Assembly: GCA_015039315.1 (NCBI GenBank)
Contig: WIDE01000043.1
Span: forward strand, 116,941-180,940
Direction of reading: 5' to 3'
DNA length: 64,000 nucleotides
DNA from: Clavulina sp. PMI_390
Lineage: Eukaryota > Basidiomycota > Agaricomycetes > Cantharellales > Hydnaceae
Both the position numbers and the translations under genes were made by a program. The notes below the pieces were generated by a model. That model did not search any database and was not told the origin of the DNA. It saw only the letters and a list, made by a program, of their open reading frames with translations. Below are positions 32,746-42,458 of the stretch, piece after piece. Position 1 is the stretch's first letter, and the number at the start of each line of letters is the position of its first letter.

Positions 32746-34856
32746 ATGCTTCGTAAAGGCGCCGCGTGTTTACCATGTCGCGAACGAAAAGAGGTCAGTG
32801 GACACCGCAGAATTTCATGTGATGAATTGGGAGTGCTGTTCTCTCCATGTAGATAGCTCCCTTCTTCTATCAAGCTCCATTTTGAAATCATTGTACCACA
32901 TAGAAATGTAACGGCGCGAAGCCTATGTGTTCCCGCTGTCGGCGTTATCGGAGAGAATGCCTCTACGTTCCTGGTATAGCAAGAGTTCCCCCTACGGCCG
33001 TTTTGGAACAACGAGCCATGGATCTTGAGCTCAGGATCCAAAGACTGACACTTTCATCGGCACATAACCTGTCTCTAGCATCCTCTAGGCTCCTCGAACG
33101 GGTTCAACGACTAGGCAACTTTCGAGAAAACATCCCATTCAATCCTAGGTTCAGTTCTGGTAAGGGCGAAGGTGAAAACGGATCGGAAGATCCATCAGAG
33201 AGAGACAGAACGCAACATCAGAGTTCCCCAGAAGTAGATGCTTTAGCGGCTATCAAATATGCGCTGGCGGCTGACCCATTGACCGAATTCAATGACATAC
33301 CACTCAACTTGTCACGTCACCTGTAGGTTTTGTCCAACCCAGTGTTCTTTCGGGGTGTATATTGACAATTAGTTTTATTTGATGTAGAATCAGCCTTTTC
33401 CTTCCATATCGCCGATACTATTACTTCTTCATGGACACTTCCCGCTTTCTTGAATGCATATCTCTACCCCCTTCTCATCCTAAATCCATTCATCCGTGTT
33501 TGCTCAACGCTTGCTACCTCGGCGCAAGCCTCGTCTATGGAGAGGCTTTTTCCTTCCTCCAACCTTTCTTCCTCAGGCGCACTCGCTACTTCCTAAGCCA
33601 ATCTCTGATGTGGGCCGACCGCCTCACGCACTTCCTCTGGGCAAGTGTCATATTGGGATGTTACTTCGCGAGAGTTCGGCGAATGGAAGAATGTTTCGCC
33701 GTTGTCAGTCCTGCCGCGCGACTTGCGTCAGCATGCGGTTTGCGGTTCAACCGAAATTCGGCTGGGGGTATGGATAGCGAATCCCGCATAGAATCCGAAG
33801 GCGCTCTTCTGCCACCGCCGAGCGATATGGTTGAGGCCATGGACCGGATCTGGCTAGCATACTCGGTCTACATCACGGATCAGTCCATGAGCACCGTCAC
33901 GTCATTTCCAGCAACTTTCCCATGTGATAGTTGGCCGCCAACTAGCCTTCTTCATCTCCCACACGTCAGTTTTTTGTCTTTTCCCTTGTATTGTTTTACG
34001 TCGCATTCTAATGACCACACAGTCTTTGGATGGTAGGGAAAGTAATCTGGCCAGAATTGAGGACTCTAATGAGCACATCATGGCTTCGAGCATGAAAATA
34101 TTTGAGGACGCCAAGAAATTTGCTCATTCGATTTGTGGTAAGCACTTCAGGGTTTGTTCACTCTATATTTCGCCAATCGACTCATATTAAGTCTGTAGAG
34201 AAGGGGTGGAAAGGGCATGAAGGCATCTATGATCGATTGAGAGACCGGATTTCCTTTCATCAAAGAACTCTTCCATCGATCCCAAGCCCACAGGGACTAC
34301 GGTCATCCGAGGCAGCCCTAGTTTTCAATAATAGTGTCCTTGCTCTCCTTGCGCATACCACGATATATGGAAGCGGCCTCATCGTATATAGTCTGCGAGC
34401 TGGTGACGACGCTGAGGCTAGGGGCCAGATGCTCAAATGCGTGGGAGGGCTGGTGGATCTCTCGGAGAAGGTTCGAGCACATAAGCGCCTCCATCCAGCA
34501 AATGGCGGGATTATATCAATGGTCAGTGTCCATAGTCGTCTTGAGCTCTCTACATAATTGTCATCTGGTTTTGACAGGTTCACATTATGAACGCCGTTCG
34601 CATTATCGTACACGAGTTGCAGGAATCTAAAGCACGGAGCAACGCCAATTTATCTATTCACTATTGTGATATCATAGGAGTGCTTCTCGACTATCTTGAT
34701 GATTCTCTATTAAGATTTCCTGCATGGGGTATGTATATTTTCTCGCCAAAGCTGTCACTTTGTTCTAAACGCATCCATACACTCCTCTATATAGCCGATG
34801 GTCCTATATCTCTCAAAGACAAAGTCGCTACTGCTGCAAGTGCGCCTCTCATATGA
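32746..34856 (+). CDS. TF-7: Zn2Cys6 transcription factor
   Basis: Exons 32746..32793, 32904..33322, 33388..33964, 34023..34137, 34199..34521, 34578..34728, 34795..34856; 564 residues, intact. Zinc cluster CLPCRERKE / KCNGAKPMCSRCRRYRREC. The linker helix is LEQRAMDLELRIQRLTL and then SLASSRLLERVQRL. Core: SLFLPYRRYYYFFMDTSRF, SIHPCLLNACYLGASLVYG, LTHFLWASVILGCYFARVRRM. Exon 2, exon 3, exon 5, exon 6 and exon 7 have the same lengths as in TF-5 and TF-6. In exon 6 the otherwise fixed VHMMNAVRI reads VHIMNAVRI. Its divergent hydrolase partner is dead, but EH-3 lies convergent downstream with 357 bases between stops. Confidence 0.88.
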
Positions 34857-35213
34857 TATCCGGGGGTTTGTGATCTTATGTATGGTTAACATCGTGCGAG
34901 GTTCAATTTTGGGCGTCCCTGGTAATAGGCGAGTTCGGCGCGACGAGATATTCAAATTACCCTCTCAAATCGAGCATTAATCTGAGATTACTTCATCCGT
35001 CTCTAGATGGCAGCATATTTGAAATTCCGGCTTGCTTTATGGGTTGAGTCTGGGAGTGGGTCCCCTCACATTTGCATTCGTGATGTTCACGGTCATATAT
35101 GCGATTTCTGGATTTATGTGTTGGAGTGCTGTAACTCCACATCTGTGCTCTGGTTCTCCCATTCCTGGCACGCACAAGTGGGAAGGGGAGCCTATCCTAT
35201 CCTTAACTCTTGA
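34857..35213. other. Convergent 3' spacer TF-7 / EH-3
   Basis: 357 bases between stop codons. No gene, repeat or RNA seen. Confidence 0.5.
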
Positions 35214-36626
35214 CTACTCTCCACCCGACAACCACTCAATGATAACTTTGCTCGTGCCCTCAGAGTCTTCCTCCAGCACCCAGTGTCCAGCCGCAAATGA
35301 CTTGACTGTCATATCATCGCAGTGATCTTTCATGATGGCAACAGCACCCAAGGTTGTAGGATCGTTTCGACACTCAATGTAGAGGAAGGGCAGTGACAGT
35401 CTTTGAGGTAGCACTAGAGCACAGACAACCGAGGTCCAGATCAATCCTGACGTATCTATTTACGGGTATGGAACGAACCTTTTTCTTCTTCCTCAAAAAT
35501 AGTGGTCGCAAGATGATAATACTTGAGTAGTGCCGACATGTCCTGCTGTCTCATGAACTCGATAGTCTCCTGCATATCCTAAAGAAACCCAAGGCGTGTT
35601 TTGGTTAGCCACACGCATATGAACTAGGCCTTCTCAGAGACAATTCTCACGTCCTCGGAGATCCATTCTGGGGTACTTGGCTTCATATCCTTCTTAAGGT
35701 TTTGTTCCAGCGCTCCATGATCACACCACAGGTGCGCCAGGTCTTTGTCGAACATCAGACGAATCAATGCTTCTGGCTACATGCAAAGTATTACTCGCGT
35801 GAGTATTGCAAGTAAGCTCCCGCCTCGCAAATGCCGAAATACGCACGTGTTCGGATGTGACCTTTGGCGCTTCGTCTGAGACGAACCAGTCCATATAGGC
35901 GAGCGGCTCATAACCAACAATTGGCTTGACCCTGTCGTTGATAGCTTTAGTGTTCAATGGGCCTTGGCCTGGCGGTCTGAACGGCACGCCGACACTACAA
36001 GGATTGCAGCGTATCCTCCATAAGTATTCACGAGCTTGTAGACTCGAGCAATTCATTATACGCACAGAATCAGGCGCTCGGTAATTTCTGGGTACTTGAG
36101 GGCGAAACGAGCTGCAATCGGAGAGCCCTAGAATTAAATCGGTTAGCTAGGCAGGGGGATTACGTATCCTGCCGACAGATGGTCTTGCGATGCTCTTACT
36201 TGGATCAGCTAGCTGTAGGCCACTTACCCAGTCATGACCGAGGGCGACAACCTTTTTAACGTTTTCGGCCGCCAATAGTTCTACCATCGCGTCCGCCATC
36301 CCGAGCCTCGAGTACTCAGCGACATCTTGGGGTTTGCTTGATGCACCGTAGCCGAGCAACTCCGGGAGAACGACGCCGTATCCTTCTCCGACTAGTCTCG
36401 GGACCAGTTTACGGAACGCCAAGACGCCTAATGGGGTTTCATAGGGCGAGAGAGTTACTGACGATCAGCTTGAGATAGCGATCGGAGGCGAAAACGTACT
36501 GATAGGAAAGCCGTGGAAGAGCAGGAGCGTGGGTTTATCCGACGAAGTAGCGGCGATATGAACATAGTGATAAGATTTCCCATTAAACGTTCCAATCTTC
36601 CAGCCAGGGAGGGCGAAGAGAGACAT
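35214..36626 (-). CDS. EH-3: epoxide-hydrolase-type alpha/beta hydrolase
   Basis: Exons, minus strand: 36626..36500, 36427..36228, 36127..36066, 35994..35847, 35776..35651, 35578..35479, 35413..35214; 320 residues. Same exon lengths as EH-1 and EH-2. Motifs: HGFP (38-41), ELLGYGASSKP, GHDWG (Asp108), YEPLAYMDW (Tyr158, Tyr163), LLKYYHL (Tyr242), ECRNDPT (Asp272), AAGHWVLEED (His298). By residues in the cap (VGVPFRPPG, RVKPIVGYEPLAYMDW) it is closer to EH-1 than to EH-2. The upstream region has the block shared with EH-2. It is the last hydrolase of the array and is followed by the unrelated RTA1-like gene. Confidence 0.9.
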
Positions 36627-36983
36627 GTCGGTGATAAGCGTAGGGCAGCGGTGGGGGGAGAAGAGGGTGGGGTTGAATGGAACGGTGCATTCACTGAATT
36701 ACTATTCTGTTCGGCAGCATTGAAGCTATTGTTCCTGGTAATCCTGAGAGAGCTTCAAGCATAATCAATACTTCCTGCCTCGCGATTGCATGAACGTGCC
36801 CATAGAAAGCTCTCCTCAAGATTTGCCAGGTTCAGATGTGCGGCTTTGCTCGGTACCGCACGGTGCCGACACGGGCCACGCGAATATTGGAACGGGGGAA
36901 AGACACTAATTTGTGAGATGCCACTCCACTCTTAACCCCAGCTCTCGTCGCTCATTATCTCTGACCATCGCTCCTTACCCCTC
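36627..36983. promoter_or_regulatory. Divergent spacer EH-3 / RTA1-like
   Basis: 357 bases. The EH side contains GGTAATCCTG (36737-36745) and AGCTCTCCTCAAGATTTGCC (about 36808-36827), matched before EH-2 and in the EH relic. CGG-containing words (CGGTACCGCACGGTGCCG at about 36851-36868) follow and could be zinc-cluster sites. Confidence 0.5.
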
Positions 36984-38325
36984 ATGGGCCTCGTCTCTGC
37001 CGCCCAGTTTCTCGTCGTAGGCTTTGCTCTGGCTCTGGTGGCAGATGCCAAGCACGATGTTCCACCTACAACAAACCCTTTCGCAGACCCCAAACATGAT
37101 CTGAACAACCCGCTGCGTTACATCCCTAGCAATGTCTTGACGGGAATCAGCGTGTCCCTGTACTTTATCATATCGTGTACGATGCTATGGCTGTTGAACA
37201 AGAGTCGTTGGTCTGCGCGATACATGCTCTGTGTTATCATCGGAGGATTTTGTGAGTGTTTCTTCCCGTGTTAAAACTTTTGATGGACGAACCACTGAAA
37301 CAAGGCCGATCAAAAATACTCACTAAATTCTCTCCAACACCATGGTGACGCAAAAGGCATGGCATTTGGCCTTGCAATGCGATTTGCTCTAGCGAAGAAG
37401 CCAGATAACAGTGGGATCTATATTGTGGAGTACATGTGAGTCCTTCTACCAGCGTATTTGCTCAAGAGAGCCCGCTTCGATCATTTCTATGGTCAAACTG
37501 ATGGAAATGCTCTGAATAATGCAGGTTTGTCGTCCTATCCCCCTGTGCATTCATCGCTGGGAACTACATTCTCCTTGGGAGGCTATCCCGCCATCTCGAC
37601 ATGGGGCATCGACTTCTCGTCTCTCCCCTAAAGATCACACGCATCTTCGTCATCTCCGACATCACGACCTTCCTCATTCAGGCGTCCGGCGGTGGTCTTT
37701 CGACATCGCACCAGCTTACGACGGCTGAGACGGGTGCACACATCTTCCTCGCGGGACTCGCGTTACAGATGGCAAGCTATGCGTTCTTCACATGTGTATA
37801 TCTCGTCTTTTTATGGCGCTGCTGGAAGAGTGAAGAGGAGCAGCCTGATGGGCAAGGGCGCGTGTGGACGAGGTCGTGCAGAGTAGGGAATGATGGGGCC
37901 TTGTTGAAGGAGGGAGAATATCGTTGGTGGAGGGACTGGCGCGCGCTCGCTGGTGCGCTGATTCTGAGCTGCATCGGTATCCTAGTAAGTCGTGATGATA
38001 TTTTAGGGCGATTCACTTCGTTGACCCTTTTGCTGACTCAATCTGTTGTTACGACTCCACCGTCCAGATCCGTTCCGTCTACCGAACCATCGAGCTATCA
38101 CAAGGATATGCGGGTCCCCTCGCCACAAATGAGGCGACGTTTTATGGCCTCGATACTCTCCCACTATTCGTTGCCGTCACCATTTACCTTCCATTCTGGC
38201 CTGGGCGCTTCATCGATGAGGATCGATTGCGCGCCGAAGCTCGGAATAAGCAGGCTGAGACCCAGGTTGAGAGCGGAAACGCAGATCTGGAAAGTGATGA
38301 AGCTAAAGCTATGGAAGAGAAGTAG
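36984..38325 (+). CDS. RTA1-like multispanning membrane protein
   Basis: Exons 36984..37251, 37357..37435, 37525..37984, 38068..38325; 354 residues, all phases fit. Several hydrophobic segments are visible: N-terminal signal-like FLVVGFALALVADA, then LTGISVSLYFIISCTMLWLL, YMLCVIIGGF, FVVLSPCAFIAGNYILLGRL, a long amphipathic stretch with ITRIFVISDITTFLIQASGGGL, IFLAGLALQMASYAFFTCVY, LAGALILSCIGIL followed by IRSVYRTIELSQGY, and a last segment FYGLDTLPLFVAV. The combination F-x-x-SDI-x-x-x-x-Q-x-x-GGG and IRS-x-YR-x-x-E is diagnostic of the RTA1 family (7 TM, yeast RTA1/RSB1/YLR046C, lipid-translocating exporter-like; stress and azole/sphingoid-base resistance in yeast). The C-terminus is acidic and cytosolic-like. 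The 3' end was partly copied downstream (see 40346-40475). Confidence 0.9.
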
Positions 38326-38430
38326 ATTATTCTTTTTGGGGGTGTTGGTCGTGTAGAATATAGTTGTTATGTATTGACTTGTGGCGATCTTTCACCTTTC
38401 CGCATCTTGTTAGCGAACCCCAATTTGCGA

Positions 38431-40189
38431 ATGCTCTTGCCCTTCGGACACGATGAGCTCCAAACACTTATTGGCTATCTTGAGAAGCGAAGGTTAACCA
38501 GTGATGCCAGAACTTCCCGGAATCCTATCAATCTCAACGGGGGCTATGGCCATCAATCTCCAGACGGGTATGTCGCCCAAGCTTCATGGGGATCTTCACT
38601 TATGTAGTTTCTCCTTTTAATTTAGCTCTACTATCAAGTATGTCGATTTACTCGACTCGCGCCGAGGGACCCTTCGTGCAGAATTAGACTCATTACGTCG
38701 CGCACTGGCCGCCGTTGAGCATGAGGCGAATCAGGTTGATATCGCCCTTGCTCGAGCAGCAAATAATCGAGCTCCGGTCAACAAACTCCCTGAGGATATT
38801 CTTGGGGACATTTTCGAGTGGTGCTGCTTGAGCGTTGATCGGAAATATTTTGTGGAGTTGTCTGATCGCGAACGCGCTCGTGTCAAATTGCTAGGCATAT
38901 GTCACTGGTGGTCTACGGTATTAACAAATCGTGCTTCTATTTGGATGCACGTATATGCTTTGTTAGGCCGCTCCCGCCCCAGCCTGGAGATTGCCATGAT
39001 GACACGTTTGCGATTGGAACGAGCCAAGGCGGCTAACATCACCCTCTCAGTTCATCCGCTTCGCGCTGTACCGGATCAGCATGAAGATCTTGCGTCCTTC
39101 TACGCCTCTGAATATCTCCTCGAGCAGTTCTTCCCTCAATGCCAAAGCCTTCACGTCCGGTACTACTCCACAGCCAAAAGGCACCCATTACACCCCCTTC
39201 CTCCTCCAAGTCAACTTCCTAACCTTAATTCTCTGTCTATCGATTGGATCTGGCGTGGAAGCGGCGAAGTGGTACCCTCTCCTCCCACACTCTTCTCTTC
39301 TAATGCTGTGTATCTGCAACTCCAAGAACTGTCGCTATTTATCAGAACCAAAAGACGCCATATTGCGCACCTCACCGATCCATTGGGGCTGAGAACGATG
39401 GATGCCAGTGCTATCACTTGTCTCAAGATTGATTTCGACGCCATTCCTGATGGTACCTGGGGTATCTTGGAAGACTTCGTTGCCCTCTCAAAGCTTACCA
39501 TGCGCCGCGAGCCAAATTGGAGTACACGAAAGGTCCACGCCTCATCTGGAGTACCATCTCAGGCCATCAACCTCAGATCCCTTCGTGTTGCACGGATATA
39601 CGAGATTCCACACTTCGCAAGTCTTGTCCGATTGAATGCTCCTAATCTTGAAAAACTTGTCACTAATGGGATGATTGAATCGCTTCAAGTTGTGCACGAG
39701 GAGGTTTCACGAGAATCCCTTACCAAGGGACTCTTCTCTCTCACACCTGGTTCACTTCTCGTGTCACTGAAGATAACGCTTTTTTTCCCTCATCACATGA
39801 GCAAGGAACATTGGCAAAATTTTTTTGCCACTCAGAAACGTCTGGAAATTTTCGAGTGTCCATGTAGGATCCTACTCGTAGAGCAAATATCCTCTATCTC
39901 GAAAGCATTTCCTCGCCTTCGTTTCCTCCATCTGGGTGCAGAATATGCTTTTGATGGTGAAGCCAATGTGGACGTGTGTTCGGATGACATTCGTTTCCTG
40001 GGAAATCAGCTCGAAACGCTTCGACCACACATTTCCACCGAGCTTGCTGAGTATTCACCAGGCCTGCGAATTCTGGTGCAGATAGATGAAGAAACCGATT
40101 GGACGCTACTTCCTACTGACTTCCCGCTATCCCGCTTCCGTGTTACGCCGCTCGACGAACCTTGGGTTAGCCATCCAGTTTGGAACTGA
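38431..40189 (+). CDS. F-box-like protein A (coiled coil plus F-box plus LRR-like)
   Basis: Exons 38431..38567 and 38626..40189; 566 residues. N-terminal PFGHDELQTLIGYLEKRR, then a coiled coil (about 54-95: LDSRRGTLRAELDSLRRAL, EHEANQVDIALARA) and the F-box from VNKLPEDILGDIFEWCCL (about 97), with ICHWWSTVLTNRASIW as its second half. The remainder is a leucine-rich array (for example ITCLKIDFDAIPDGTWG, LRSLRVARI, LEKLVTNG). This is the standard layout of the expanded agaricomycete F-box family, putative SCF adaptors. The ATG at 38431 is chosen because F-box-like B starts at the equivalent place and the first exon has the same length (137 bases). Confidence 0.8.
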
Positions 40190-40624
40190 TTCTCGTTCTT
40201 TGAATATTTCTGACAGCTATGATGCACAAGAACACATGTCAGTGACATGAATTTACCGTGAGCCGAAGGGAAAGCGACTTTCCATGACCACAAAACAATC
40301 CCTCCCTTCGTCACCGTCAATAGTTGGGTTCTGTTCTATCTCTAGCTCTTCATCGTCAAGGTGGATTGCGCGCTGAAGCTCGTAAGAGTAAGGAGTGGCA
40401 GAGGCGCGGGCTCAAAGCGGTAACGCGAATGTGGAAGGCAACTATGCTAAGCCAGCGGGGAAGAAAGAGCTCGTTCATTTTAGGGCCGCCATATTCGTAT
40501 GAAAGATACATTTATATAGTGCGGGAAACTCGACTGTTTATTTACAAACTTTGAAGGGTGACTCGTGTTATGTAATAAACTGTGACGATTTTACTTCCTA
40601 CCTCCTGGACCGCCTTACATTTCA
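40190..40624. other. Intergenic between F-box A and B, containing an RTA1 relic
   Basis: Contains the RTA1 3'-end relic at 40346-40475. The rest is the F-box B promoter, which aligns loosely with the F-box A upstream DNA (TGTTATGTA...ACTTGTGGCGAT against TGTTATGTA...ACTGTGACGAT). Confidence 0.55.
40346..40475 (+). pseudogene. Relic of the RTA1-like gene 3' end
   Basis: GGATTGCGCGCTGAAGCTCG (from about 40362) matches CGATTGCGCGCCGAAGCTCG in the last RTA1 exon (from about 38224). The similarity continues through AGCGGTAACGCGAATGTGGA against AGCGGAAACGCAGATCTGGA to the AAGAA-containing end. Small indels destroy the frame. It is collinear with the RTA1/F-box A junction and marks the left part of a segmental duplication. 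Confidence 0.75.
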
Positions 40625-42458
40625 ATGTTTTCATCCTTTGGACACGATGAGCTTCAAACTCTTATCAGCTATCTTGAGCAGCGGAAAGTGACTAGCGATC
40701 CCGGAACGTCCCAACATCCTGTCGACATCGCCGATAGTTATCGCTATCGATGTCCAGACACGTACGTTGCCCCAGGTTCATCATTATTTCGGGAAGTTTG
40801 ACCCTTTCCGGTTTAGCGCTACCCTCAAGTATATAGATTCACTCAAATCACGACAACAGGCCCTTTGCGCGGAGCTAGACTCTTTATATAGCGCTCTCGC
40901 CACTGTTAAGGCAGAGGCGGAGCAGGTTGAGATCGCCCTCGCTCGGGTAGCAAATAGTCAAGCCATCGTCAACAAACTTCCTGAGCAGATACTTGGGGAC
41001 ATCTTTGAGTGGACCTGCCTCAGCATGGACCGAAAACTTTTTGGAGGGAATAAAATGTTATCCAAATACTCGATAAAGCGAGAGCTTGTTCGTGTCGGGT
41101 TATTAGGCATCTGTCACTGGTGGTCCACGGTATTAAAAAATCGTGCTTCCATCTGGAGACATATCTATGCCGTCTCATCCTTATCTAACCACGTCCTAGC
41201 AACCGATATGATACATTTGAGGATGGAAAGAGCAAAGGCAGCAGGAATTACGCTCTCAACCTCGATCGGGGAAGAGGATGCGTATGATTATACGGATCAG
41301 GACTGGGATCAGACTACGGATGACGATGCGGATGGATATAACGATGAGGATGGATATAACGATGAGGATCCGAGGGCTGTTTACGCTCTGGATTATTTTC
41401 TCGCTCAATTCTTTCCTCGATGCGAGAGCCTTCACATCAACTATCTTGATGTACCTACTGGGCACCCTTTAATTCCTCTGCCTGGTCCGAGCGAATTTCC
41501 AAATCTAACTTCTTTATCCTTCAGATGGAGTCTAGATTATCATACTTTGAAAAGCCCACCTACTTTATTTGACCCTAGTGCAGTATATCCCCAACTGCGA
41601 GAGCTGTCGCTGGATATTATCTTCAGCACGTTCCGTTCTTCAGCTGATACTTCCTCCGATCCCTTCGGATTGAGGACACTTGCTACCAGCGGCATCACAT
41701 CCCTCGTTGTTGATTTTGACTATGTCCCTATCGGAATGTGGGGTGTTTTGGAACACTTCAACGACCTCTCGAAGCTTGTTCTGCGCCGTAACGGAATGGG
41801 TCGACGAACTTTATCGGGGGTAACTTCCGACCCTATCACACTCGGATCTCTCCGTATCTTGGAAATTGATCGAATCCCATACTTCTCAAGTCTTGTTGGG
41901 CTGAAAGCTCCTCAGCTTGAGGAGCTTGTAACAACTGCGCCAATGTATTCTTTCGGGACTAGGGATGAGGAGGTTTTTGCAGGATCACTTACCCACGGCC
42001 TCTTCTCTCTCACCCCACCTTCCTTTCTCGTGACTTTGAGGATGGATGATTTCCCTCGTCGTCCCATTCCTGAGGAATATTGGCACAATTTTTTCACTGC
42101 CCAAACATGTCTTGAGATCTTTCAGTGCACATGTACCAGGCCACTTGTGGGACAAATAGCTTTCGTCCCAAGAGCATTCTCCCGCCTTCGCCTCCTACAT
42201 TTGGTTGTGGAAGATCCTTATACTAGAGACCAACCTCTCGAAATGGTTCTAGATGAGCTTCGATTCCTCGGGAATCAGCTTGAAGCACTTCGGCCATACC
42301 TCTCTGCTGGGCTCTCTGGATACGCACCGGGGCTGAGAATATTGGTGGAGCTAGAGAAAAGGAGCGACAGATTGTTACTCCCTAATGACTTCCCACCATC
42401 CCGTTTCCGTGTTACGCCCCATGACAGACCTTGGAGCATTCATCCTGTTTGGAACTGA
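40625..42458 (+). CDS. F-box-like protein B, tandem paralogue of A with acidic insert
   Basis: Exons 40625..40761 and 40817..42458; 592 residues. N-terminus SFGHDELQTLISYLEQRKV, coiled coil SLKSRQQALCAELDSLYSAL, F-box VNKLPEQILGDIFEWTCL, then WSTVLKNRASIWRHIYA and an LRR-like array ending PPSRFRVTPHDRPWSIHPVWN, nearly the same tail as A. Compared with A it has an insert after the F-box rich in Asp, Tyr and Asn, including two copies of DGYNDE encoded by an exact 18-base tandem repeat (about 41332-41367). The insert accounts for most of the extra length. Probable SCF adaptor with unknown target. Confidence 0.8.
41332..41367 (+). repeat. Coding tandem repeat, 18 bases x 2
   Basis: The unit GATGGATATAACGATGAG occurs twice in direct succession inside the F-box B gene, preceded by related GAT/GAC-rich codons. 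In frame it encodes DGYNDE twice. Confidence 0.85.

Noticed and set aside
10445..36626. Complete secondary-metabolite biosynthetic cluster
   Set aside because: Only regulators and hydrolases are present; no polyketide synthase, peptide synthetase, terpene cyclase, P450 or dedicated transporter lies inside the array.
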